Below, one piece after another: positions 36,301-42,319 of a stretch of DNA of 64,000 nt (the stretch's first letter is position 1; each line of letters begins with the position of its first letter). The position numbers and the translations under genes were made by a program. The stretch spans positions 10,478,192-10,542,191 of the forward strand of contig OY848917.1 of the NCBI GenBank assembly GCA_963693285.1. The letters run 5' to 3'. Source of the stretch: Xestospongia muta. Taxonomy: Eukaryota > Porifera > Demospongiae > Haplosclerida > Petrosiidae. The notes under the pieces were generated by a model. It ran no database searches. It saw nothing but the letters and a program-made list of their open reading frames with translations, and had not been told where the DNA came from.

Positions 36301-38637
36301 ACTTGACTACAAATCTCGTCTAATTTATCTTCACTTGCTTCCGCTAATGTACGTATTTGAACTGTTTGACATTCTTCTTTTTGTGAAATCTCTCAAATCT
36401 CCAGATCCGTCATTCCCAGTGCTCGAGTATGTGTCTTTCTAATAACTCCACTAGATCATCTACATTTACTAAACGTATTCCACGTCATCTCTCTTCCAGT
36501 AGTTCACAACACTCATATTTTAATAGGTTAGTTTGGATATGGAATTTTCTTCCTCCAATTGATATTTCTCTCTCATATCCTGTTCTCAAAGCACTCTAAA
36601 AAGCATTTTTGGACACATTTCTTAACTAATTTTGATTCTTCTCTTCCCTGCTCTCTGCACATTATTTGCCCTTGTTGCAAGTGCAAAGAACTTCCAGTCA
36701 AGTCCACTTTTCACAACTGAAATCACTTAATTACTTGTACAATACATATTATAATTTTAATTTTTAATCAATGGGTGACAGCAGATCTTGCGGTATTCCT
36801 TCAAAACAGTCATATTTTGTCTCTTGAGTCATCATTATTTGATCATTTTCTTTTATCTATATCTGTCACTTATACTGTTTTGTAAAATCACAAATAATAG
36901 TAATAAATAATAGTGGTAGACTCCTTGACATGAATACCATATTGGGCCTTTTTATCCTATTGTCAAGTAGAGAATTGGGATAACACCCATTTATTGGCCC
37001 CAGAGCTTTTAGCTGATTCCATCATTGATAATCTTAAATTTACCTCCAGCTCCTGCATCATCAGTATACCAAATTTGGTGAACTGGTTATTGCAATTTTC
37101 TAATTAAGGGTGTGATACCAGTGGTGTACATAGCCATGGCCAATGGATCCCTTTGAGTGGCAACTTCGTTGAATAGGATTGTTTCCCCATCAATAAATAG
37201 AAACCTATTTTCATGATACATGTTAACAATTACCTTTGCAAAAGTTAGGGAGCTAAGTCTGATATTTATAAGAGCAGATTGACAATTAAGGTTGTTAAAA
37301 GTGTTAGAAGCATCATCAAGTATAGCAGCTTCAGCTTCAGGATCCTCAAAAATTAAATGCATTGAATGAGCTGCAGCTTTGTAGTGTATTGAATACTGCA
37401 ATATTAGAACATGAATAACTAGAATAAGATCCTCCTCACAACCCATACAACACACTTATATAACACAACTCTAGAGACCACTTAGGGGTCCTGACCACAA
37501 AGGATATAATAATATTCATAATACATAATACATGCACTACAGTACAAGCTTCACAATCTGCTCACTGACCACCACATAATTACAAAGCTCCTGTGGCTTC
37601 TTGTATGTCTTTGCAAATTATGGTAAGAATATCTTTTCCTATTATGTGACCAATAACGTCCCCCATTTATGATAGGTCTCACCCAAGGGCATTTGTCTAG
37701 TGCAATTAGTCTGCTGCCTGTTAATGTTGCAAGGGCTCATTATACTTTGATAACATTTTTTACATGAATTAGTAGAATCTGTAATTTTTATTCACACCTG
37801 ATGTTTTTCTTTACATTTACAAATGTTGTATATTCCTTAACAGACTCTGTCACAAGTTCTTGATGGTATTCCAAACACTGCCACACAACTCAACATTAAT
37901 GTTGCTGTGCATGCAAGACAGAGAGGAGATGGTAAGCTATGAACTGAGTGATATTAGTTACTATAATTTGTAAACAGAAGTATATACATATAGATATGGA
38001 TGGATGGATGGACGGATAGATAGATAGGTAGATAAATTGATAAATGGCTAGAATGTATATATATATATATACATTATAACAAATAAAAAATTTATGAGAG
38101 TAACAAAGTAACTAATAGAAACATGATAGTTTGCAAGGTTTAAAAGAATTACAGTTGATCTAAAACTGTGACTACATTAATCACGTTTGGTATGCAACTT
38201 ATCCTACAAACGTGAAAGTAAACTGTAAACTATATGATTCATTTATATACTTATGTGATACATTGTGTGTTAAAAGAGTAACTATATTCCACACTGTGGG
38301 TGGGTACTCCCATGATTAAAAGCTACGTGAGAGTGTTTTTATATAATTTGAATATAATATACTTTTTATCCTCAAATTATAATGTATATATACAGTATAA
38401 TATATATATGTACTTAATTATGTGTAGTGTTTTTATGTACCTTCACTACCTTTTTTGTGCCTCTCTGACTTTACAGATCCTGGAGCAAATAAACAATCCA
38501 TTAATGTAGTGACAGAAAATGCTGAGAATCTGATGACTGCTGTTGGTAAAGTACTTATTGCTACAGAGAGTGCTTTCATAAAGGTACCTCCAGAAGCTCG
38601 TTTACATGTGACTCGTCTAAACTGGTTTAAAAAATAA
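350..38637 (+). CDS. Giant multi-exon gene: ankyrin array - ZU5 - UPA-like - Death - proline linker - vinculin-like tail (5' partial)
   Basis: I read this as one gene because every exon I can place joins its neighbour in compatible phase. Ankyrin exons are all phase 0, and the 3' exons run 28305-28488, 28548-29106, 29211-29353, 29404-29587, 29779-30105, 30544-30606, 30713-30759, 31240-31355, 31565-31694, 37844-37931 and 38477-38637 (TAA). By family knowledge, ankyrin repeats bind proteins, ZU5-UPA-Death is the module of ankyrins, UNC5 and PIDD, and a vinculin tail is a five-helix bundle binding F-actin, acidic lipid and partner helices. No start codon or signal peptide is visible because the gene begins before the window. 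An adhesion/cytoskeletal scaffold role is inference. The main uncertainties are the apparent frameshift near 29035, the 50-nt intron at 29354, and whether the tail exons could have a separate promoter; no initiator ATG precedes them. All splice sites were read by eye, without transcripts. Confidence 0.72.
1295..1722. mobile_element. 428-bp MITE, Tc1/mariner-like, copy 1
   Basis: Terminal inverted repeats TAGTATGTCCGAGTTGAGAA at the left and its reverse complement at the right are about 25 bp long and flanked by TA on both sides (1293-1294, 1723-1724). The empty site is visible in the homologous intron near 6527 (AACTAGGTTTGTAC). There is no coding capacity, so it is a non-autonomous element in an intron of the ankyrin array. 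Confidence 0.85.
1976..2074 (+). pseudogene. Degenerate type B ankyrin exon with lost acceptor
   Basis: The coding part reads [16 protein letters not shown] and is 99 bp with an intact donor. The expected TTTAG acceptor is TTTAA here, so it is probably skipped. A related copy at 5999 keeps TTTAG but carries one extra T and is out of frame. The others at 6782, 12481, 19531 and 25690 share the TTTAA change. Confidence 0.6.
5318..5745. mobile_element. 428-bp MITE, Tc1/mariner-like, copy 2
   Basis: Same length, ends and TA flanks as the element at 1295-1722, in the homologous intron 4023 bp downstream. The flanking intron is also duplicated, so this copy arose by segmental duplication of the array, not by a second insertion. 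Confidence 0.85.
5999..6098 (+). pseudogene. Type B ankyrin exon with acceptor but 1-nt insertion
   Basis: The acceptor ATTTAG is present. The exon is 100 bp rather than 99 because of an extra T in the run after AATATGA, which shifts the frame. It looks like the ancestral state of the splice site for the degenerate B subgroup, with independent damage. Confidence 0.55.
6782..6880 (+). pseudogene. Degenerate type B ankyrin exon, acceptor TTTAA
   Basis: 99-bp exon body with donor GTAAGT, but TTTAA replaces the acceptor. It is a copy of the 1976 exon, about 4.8 kb downstream. Confidence 0.55.
9519..9545 (+). pseudogene. Relic of the 3' end of a type B ankyrin exon
   Basis: GGAGCTAATGTAGACCTTG continuing to AATTCA matches the last third of type B exons, but the donor is ATAAGC. 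It sits 24 bp after the intact exon at 9397-9495 and suggests a short local duplication. Confidence 0.5.
12481..12579 (+). pseudogene. Degenerate type B ankyrin exon, acceptor TTTAA
   Basis: 99-bp body beginning AAAGGATTGACCCTAGTT, with a good donor and no canonical acceptor. It lies directly upstream of the inverted intron segment, so this array unit has lost both its B and A exons. Confidence 0.55.
12777..12890 (-). repeat. 114-bp inverted copy of intron segment 12162-12275
   Basis: Sequence from TTTATTGACATC to TCAAATTGATTG is the reverse complement of 12162-12275, apparently without mismatch. The joints are abrupt: on the left it interrupts the intron before a type A exon (after TTATTGGG), and on the right it continues into the intron before a type E exon (TCTGTTTATG). 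The type A exon expected in between is gone. Confidence 0.85.
19153..19226 (+). pseudogene. 5'-truncated type A ankyrin exon relic (copy at about 25312-25385)
   Basis: Only the 3' three quarters of a type A exon remain, from AGTAATGAAGGACATGC through GTTGATAAA. The first 25 bp and the acceptor are missing and the sequence joins TATTATTAACATC. It is probably not spliced. Confidence 0.55.
19531..19629 (+). pseudogene. Degenerate type B ankyrin exon, acceptor TTTAA (copy at 25690-25788)
   Basis: Open 99-bp frame reading [16 protein letters not shown], donor intact, acceptor changed to TTTAA. It is duplicated unchanged at 25690-25788 by the 6159-bp tandem duplication. Confidence 0.55.
19941..26152 (+). 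repeat. 6159-bp tandem duplication, copy 2, with ankyrin exons
   Basis: Exons: E 20544-20645; B 20959-21057, 22063-22161, 23039-23137, 24144-24242, 25121-25219; A 21315-21413, 22416-22514, 23394-23492, 24498-24596, 26054-26152; degenerate B 25690-25788; truncated A relic about 25312-25385. The last array exon (26054-26152) ends NADINVVDE, whereas its partner at 19895 ends NADISVVDK, so the copies separate at the array's 3' edge. Near-identity including introns indicates a very recent event, or a polymorphic or assembly-sensitive block. Confidence 0.85.
26153..28304 (+). other. 2.15-kb intron, no exon seen
   Basis: The first 400 bp still resemble diverged array intron. The rest is unique AT-rich sequence with a few stop-rich frames. 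The open frame at 26339-26548 falls in the array-derived intron and has no recognisable domain. Confidence 0.5.
28305..28488 (+). CDS. Exon: terminal ankyrin repeats (1.7 repeats)
   Basis: Acceptor ACACAG, then [14 protein letters not shown], a canonical ankyrin helix pair, followed by [18 protein letters not shown], the start of a capping repeat. The donor is G|GTGAGG (phase 1). Unlike the array exons it holds more than one repeat and its sequence is unrelated to types A, B and E, so it is the fixed 3' end of the ankyrin region. Confidence 0.8.
28548..29106 (+). CDS. Exon: ZU5 domain, with apparent 1-nt frameshift
   Basis: The exon opens in phase 1 after TTTAG. ZU5 hallmarks: [42 protein letters not shown], and [12 protein letters not shown]5 occurs in ankyrins, UNC5, ZO-1 and PIDD and packs against UPA. 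The first frame runs to a stop at 29048-29050. From a T7 tract at about 29031-29037 the next frame carries [16 protein letters not shown] to the donor at 29107, the expected domain end. So there is a 1-nt indel relative to a functional frame, either a sequencing/assembly error in the homopolymer or a real lesion. A spliced-out micro-intron (28 nt, GT...CAG) would create a stop and is unlikely. Confidence 0.75.
29211..29353 (+). CDS. Exon: UPA-like segment 1
   Basis: Acceptor TTCTAG, phase 0 in and out. It reads [13 protein letters not shown], then a beta-rich segment [16 protein letters not shown], compatible with the UPA region that follows ZU5 in ankyrin/UNC5-like proteins. The family assignment rests on position and pattern, not on a diagnostic motif. 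Confidence 0.55.
29404..29587 (+). CDS. Exon: UPA-like segment 2
   Basis: It reads [22 protein letters not shown]..., ending MQSHN with donor G|GTATGA (phase 1). The upstream 50-nt intron (29354-29403, GTAAAG...ATAAG) is my choice because both flanks are then in frame. The alternative start ATG at 29383 would need a separate frame and is less likely. Confidence 0.5.
29588..29778 (+). other. Intron with a skipped open frame
   Basis: A frame after ATATAG (29636) is open to 29728, but its donor phases do not match its neighbours. I treat the stretch as intron and join 29587 to 29779 directly. Confidence 0.5.
29779..30105 (+). CDS. Exon: Death domain
   Basis: Phase 1 in and out, 327 bp. The order of conserved positions fits a Death domain: [14 protein letters not shown] (helix 1-2), a Cys-containing loop, [13 protein letters not shown] (helix 4, the L..VL..W signature), [16 protein letters not shown] (helix 5) and [11 protein letters not shown] (helix 6). 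Death domains pair homotypically in signalling hubs. After ZU5-UPA this matches the UNC5/ankyrin/PIDD arrangement. Confidence 0.72.
30544..30606 (+). CDS. Exon: proline-rich linker 1
   Basis: 63-bp exon, phase 1 in and out, reading [20 protein letters not shown]. The proline cluster sits where vinculin has its proline-rich hinge just before the tail. Confidence 0.6.
30713..30759 (+). CDS. Exon: acidic linker 2
   Basis: 47-bp exon reading [16 protein letters not shown], with donor GTAAGT in phase 0. The short SNPIG end resembles the segment that leads into the first tail helix in vinculin. The call relies on flanking phase and splice sites. Confidence 0.55.
31240..31355 (+). CDS. Exon: vinculin-like tail, helix 1-2
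   Basis: Acceptor TCTAG. It reads [38 protein letters not shown], and donor in phase 2. The W..KDND.I.A.K.MA.LM..MS pattern is the signature of the first tail helices of vinculin and the matching alpha-catenin region. Confidence 0.78.
31565..31694 (+). CDS. Exon: vinculin-like tail, helix 2-3
   Basis: It reads ...[20 protein letters not shown], then [16 protein letters not shown], and donor GTGAGT in phase 0. The pattern I..A..I...S.EV.R.A..VA..CT.K.....L matches vinculin's third tail helix and following turn. Confidence 0.78.
32732..33505 (-). pseudogene. LINE reverse transcriptase fragment
   Basis: Contains RT blocks: [15 protein letters not shown], then [12 protein letters not shown] (block A aspartate), [14 protein letters not shown] and [10 protein letters not shown] (block C catalytic aspartates). 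After YADD the frame runs into a duplicated segment and loses homology. Confidence 0.7.
32799..33049. repeat. 125-bp direct tandem duplication inside the LINE RT
   Basis: 32799-32923 and 32924-33049 are near-identical (starting GCTAGATGATAATGGGGCTG), with one extra base near the end of the second. The duplicated piece includes the RT block coding for YADD, so the catalytic core is doubled and out of frame. Confidence 0.85.
34765..36015 (-). pseudogene. LINE ORF 5' part with 2A-like motif and PHD finger
   Basis: 416 residues: a basic Ser/Arg-rich leader, a run of nine leucines or near-leucines, then GDVEVNPGP at residues 51-59 (35839-35865), PHD-like Cys/His finger at about residues 66-110, a Pro/Ser-rich linker, and the first endonuclease strand at about 368-416. 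The C-terminal part continues only in another frame, so the polyprotein is interrupted. Confidence 0.7.
36050..36900 (+). mobile_element. 3' end of a second LINE (RT C-terminus), 5'-truncated
   Basis: From about 36080 the frame reads [18 protein letters not shown], then [18 protein letters not shown] and [17 protein letters not shown], the typical thumb/C-terminal end of LINE RT (Y.S.VWRP...LE.IQR.ATK). Stops appear at 36440 and the remaining tail (about 36450-36720) continues with frame shifts, ending with a zinc-knuckle-like CPCCKCK stretch. An AATAATAG-type microsatellite at about 36888-36920 could be the 3' terminus. Confidence 0.65.
37087..37455 (-). pseudogene. Retroelement RT fragment
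   Basis: The minus frame contains [14 protein letters not shown] (RT block A-like, D..NAFN), [20 protein letters not shown] and [16 protein letters not shown] (block B, Q.DPLAM.MY). The family is a metazoan non-LTR or related element that I cannot name; the neighbouring decayed piece at 39990-40860 looks like the C-terminal part of the same family. It lies in the tail-splitting intron. Confidence 0.55.
37844..37931 (+). CDS. Exon: vinculin-like tail, helix 4
   Basis: Acceptor TTAACAG, then [20 protein letters not shown], then AVHARQRGD and donor GTAAGC in phase 1. The L.QV...IP...TQL.I...V.A pattern matches the helix-4 region. It is separated from the previous exon by 6.1 kb of retroelement-filled intron, but phase and order are preserved. 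Confidence 0.78.
37995..38072. repeat. Microsatellites GATG/GATA and TA
   Basis: GGATGGATGGATGGACGGAT grades into GATAGATAGATAGG at about 37995-38035, followed by a short TA run at about 38057-38072. Both lie in the intron before the last exon. Confidence 0.8.
38477..38637 (+). CDS. Exon: vinculin-like tail, helix 5 and C-terminal arm, with stop
   Basis: Acceptor TTACAG, then [20 protein letters not shown], then [19 protein letters not shown], and a short basic end NWFKK before TAA. The layout N.ENLM..V......ESA.IK......L...R..W is that of the last tail helix plus C-terminal arm, which in vinculin contacts lipid and actin. Confidence 0.8.
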
Positions 38638-39985
38638 CATTGAATTGACAAGCTTAATTAATTGCTGTATCTTTTATATGTATTTCTTAGTTCTTTGAAA
38701 CAGTAGTGTCATTTTTAGATATATAGGTATACTATTATGTAACTGCTGATTTGGTTTTCCTTAAAAATAATGTCATTTTAAGTTAGCATTCAGTAAACTC
38801 TATTTAGTTTGGCTTTGCAAAGTGATCATAACTTTGTTATACTATTGGCACTTGAGTTCAAATTGATATCATTGGATTGTTATCATTCTTGGAATTTTTA
38901 TAGGACTGATTGACACATTTAAGTATATTTAATATAAAGTTGTGTCACCTAAATAAAAACAAACAAAGTTTAGTTGAAAACAAGTTATTATGATGTCTAT
39001 ATGTGTTGAAGGTATACCTTAGAAAGATTGTTTTTTAGTCCATCCAACTGACTTAACTACATTGTTAATTTCAGTGGCCTAATTAATGATTAGTCTGACT
39101 GATTCATGACCCTAGTATGTGATGTGAAGTAAAAAGATCCTGAAGAAATACAGGAATTGACAACATTATATACCACTTCTTAGTACAGTGGTTATATAGT
39201 TAGCCACAAAGTAGCTTAAGCAAAATATTTCTTAATGCAGTCTATCCTTTCATGGCATATTGTTACCTTATACAACAGCTACTAGACTACTATTTCTTAA
39301 TGAAATCTAATAATACAAAGAATTTAACAAATCTCTAAAGTATGTTAATTTTAATAAAGTCATTAACTAGAACAAAGCTATACCATGTACATGGCAACTA
39401 TAATAACAAGTATAGCAATTATGATAATGACAATAGTTACTCAGATAATTATTATTTAGAGAACTAAATACAAGTTATAGGAGATATATTTTTATTGTGT
39501 CCACATTTTAAATGAGTGACTATACTAAACTAGAACAATGTACAAATGCAGTGGCTTCATTAAGTGATAACTGACACATTGCACATATTCCAATGTAGAC
39601 AAAGTATGTGTGTGTACTATAATATATGTACAGAATATCTTCTTTATAAATATATAATGAAGAAAATTATATGCAATCTATTAAAAGATTATTTTGGAGC
39701 AACGACTAAACAAACTACAACTGATTACAATTATCTATCTTTTGTCATAGTGATATGATACAAACATGACCTGCTATAGTAATTTCTATAGGTCCCTCTT
39801 GTAATTTACTGATTTTGAAATAAAGAAAAAGAATAATAATTAAATTATAAATAATAGTTATGTCTCTAAAAATAGTATTCTTCCATTTGCGAAAAGACTG
39901 TCAATTGCTAAAACAATGTCAGCTACCTCTGACTAACCAAACATAATCAATATTGACAATTTTAATTAAGCATTTTAATACCTTT
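38638..39985. other. 3' UTR/intergenic, no gene seen
   Basis: AT-rich, stop-dense in all frames. The 64-codon frame at 39564 has no domain features. Confidence 0.5.
38952..38957 (+). terminator. Candidate polyadenylation signal AATAAA for the giant gene
   Basis: An AATAAA lies about 315 bp after the stop in AT-rich sequence with no other gene. Other weak A-rich motifs exist, so the used site is unknown. Confidence 0.3.
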
Positions 39986-39989
39986 TGTT

Positions 39990-40860
39990 AGTAATAAATA
40001 TTATATTTTATTGAGTTAGGTTTAATAACCACTGAAAAAATATGTAAAGGAATAGCTTGCATGTACACAGCTGTATTTTGTCTGTTTTCTTTTTCTACCA
40101 TGGTAGCCACTGCTCCAACATTATTGGAAGAATAGTTGTAATACAACAGAGTTAAGTGCCTGCCCAAGTAGGCTTCCACACCAGAAGCTTGATATTTCTC
40201 CATGGAATCATAATTAGTCTGATCTGGTCTTTTTCTATCTGAATGTTCAAGACCTGATGGTTCCAGTCTGGATGGAACCTGAACAGAATAGAAAGAGCAG
40301 TATAGAAGTTCATTATTGGCTTCATGAAGATAATGGTGACCCTCATTTTTCCTACAACTAAGACTATGAGAGCAAGATGGTCCACATCAGTCCCACAATT
40401 GGCAGGTGTGAAAAACAAGACATAACATAGGAAAACATGAAGCCATGCACCAGACTCCTTAGCAGAAGCCCCCAAGAACCTAGTGTTGGCTATATTGTCA
40501 GTAGAAGTCTTGAAGAGATAATCTGCAGGACATAATTGTATTCATCCCATGTCTTCAGGATGCAAATCCCATACACGATAGAGAAGGCTTGTTGTGACCT
40601 TGAGACCATAATGAGAAGACAACATCTACATATAGTATTGGGAGAGACTGGAAACAAGTTGGTAGTGTCTACTAAATGAGACTCAATAAGGCTGTAACTG
40701 AGGCCAAAAAAACAAAGGGAACAAGCTGCACTGCATTTCAAATCAAGACACTCATCCCTAACAGGAGAATTCGTTTATGACCAGGCTAGGGCTCCAACAT
40801 TAAAGTGAGAGCTTGTTATGCTGCTAACAATGGACTTGTGAGAACTACTGAAGTTTGGAG
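39990..40860 (-). pseudogene. Decayed retroelement C-terminal region
   Basis: On the minus strand, pieces read TWDEYNYVLQ, then GASAKESGAWLH, CGTDVDHLAL, MIPWRNIKLLVW and later VGAVATMVEKENRQNTA. The order K.SGAWL - CG..VDH - PWR.GKLLVWD - E.GAVA is one I associate with the C-terminal region of metazoan RT elements like the one at 37087. Several frame breaks separate the pieces, so it is non-functional. Naming the family would need a profile search. Confidence 0.5.
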
Positions 40861-41590
40861 AAAGGAATCAGGGTGAAGTCCTAATGATGGACCTGTCATC
40901 CCAGAAAAGAAGAGATGGAATGGTATATATATAGTGGACAAAAGGGTAGATGACAAGCACTAAGTCTCGTACAGATTCCAACATCTTATCTTTTCGCAAA
41001 AGTTAACAGGGTTCTTGAAGAGCAGCTTTAGAATCATGCATTGAGTTTAATTAATTACTGCTGCCTAGCAGCTGAGGCAATGTTTTAGCATTACCTAGGA
41101 ATACTTGATACAAAGTAGGAGGTCCTGTATGGTATATTAAGTTAGCTTGTAAGGCTCAACACACAACTTCTACCATTTAATGTTTTTGATAAATCAATTT
41201 AATTTTTAGTTCAGGATTAGCAAGGGACACCTCCTTCATTGTTGACAGTAATATTTACTTAACAGTATGTATCCTAACTTCTAGTGTTTGTTATCATCGT
41301 TAACACTACATCAACAGATAAGTAATAATTACACTGATATAGTTATTATTTTATGTCCAGTTACTGAACTACAAAGTGTTATTATTAACTAAAAAAATGC
41401 TAACAACAACCTCTCTATATAGGGGACATTAACACATTTTATTGTTTTATTGCTACTTCAGTTTATGAAGCAATAAATCAGAATAGTTATATATATATAT
41501 ACTGGTGTATAATTATGATAATATTAATAAGTATTATATTTAGCTCCACCTTCGTTGTGCATAAATTTTCACGTTTTCATACTTATAATT
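40861..41590. other. Intergenic, nothing recognised
   Basis: AT-rich, stop-dense sequence without domain-like frames. Confidence 0.4.
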
Positions 41591-41594
41591 TTTT

Positions 41595-41860
41595 TAGCAG
41601 TATCTACAACATCAAGTCAAATTATCTTCACAACAGTTCCTAGTATTAAGAATGGTCCAGCTTATATTTTGTTGAGGAAGAAACACTCAATGTAACTCTT
41701 TAGTCCGAGTTGATTAATTAGAATAATTATACAAATACAAACAACATGGGTATTCAAGTAATTAGCAGATGTTATGCCACTTACAACTTATTATAATGCT
41801 GGTGGTGAGTGATCATCTGCTGACCTAACTGTGTGGGTAAAATCACAGCTGTTGAAGATT
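41595..41860 (+). pseudogene. Ig-like domain exon remnant 1
   Basis: After a TTTTTAGCAG acceptor-like tract the translation reads VSTTSSQIIFTTVPSIKNGP, then with a frame change VEEETLNVTL. Further on, NAGGE followed by SSADLTVWV fits the closing strands of an I-set Ig domain (A.N..G...A...L.V). The frame is interrupted. Confidence 0.35.
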
Positions 41861-42054
41861 GTAATATCAGACCTTAATTTAACATATGAGACTAATTACT
41901 GTAATAAATTTTACCAATCAGTTTGATTGATCTCTCACATGTACTGTGTGGAACATCTGGACAAACAAGAGTATTCAATTTGTGATTTCTAGGTATAATA
42001 TTGTTATTATGAATTAGTTATTAGTTATAATTATGTCTCTCTCTCTATGTAGTT

Positions 42055-42310
42055 CCCTTATCTTAATTAAGTCCTGTTAGTACTCAGTCAGTGGCAGAGA
42101 ACAATACCATTACAGTGAACCTAACTGTTTAAGGAACTCCTGCTCCATTCCCTACTCTTTTTCCATCACAGTAAACACACGAGGATAAATCCCTACTATC
42201 TAATGGCAGTAATGATTATATACTATCTGACTTCATTATAGTGATTAATAGCTTTTAAAGTAACCAGTCTGGCAATTATATAACTATACACTTAACTTTC
42301 ATATCATCTA
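42055..42310 (+). pseudogene. Ig-like domain exon remnant 2
   Basis: Reads VSTQSVAENNTITVNLTV, stop, GTPAPFPTLFP, then LLSNGSNDYILSDFIIVIN and NQSGNYITIHLTF. The G.P.P - L...G...L....V...SGNY layout matches an I-set Ig domain. In-frame stops mark a pseudo-exon. Confidence 0.4.
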
Positions 42311-42319
42311 ATTTTTGAT

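Noticed and set aside
38433..38651. Minus-strand 72-residue frame
   Set aside because: It is antisense to the final vinculin-like exon, which has far stronger support.
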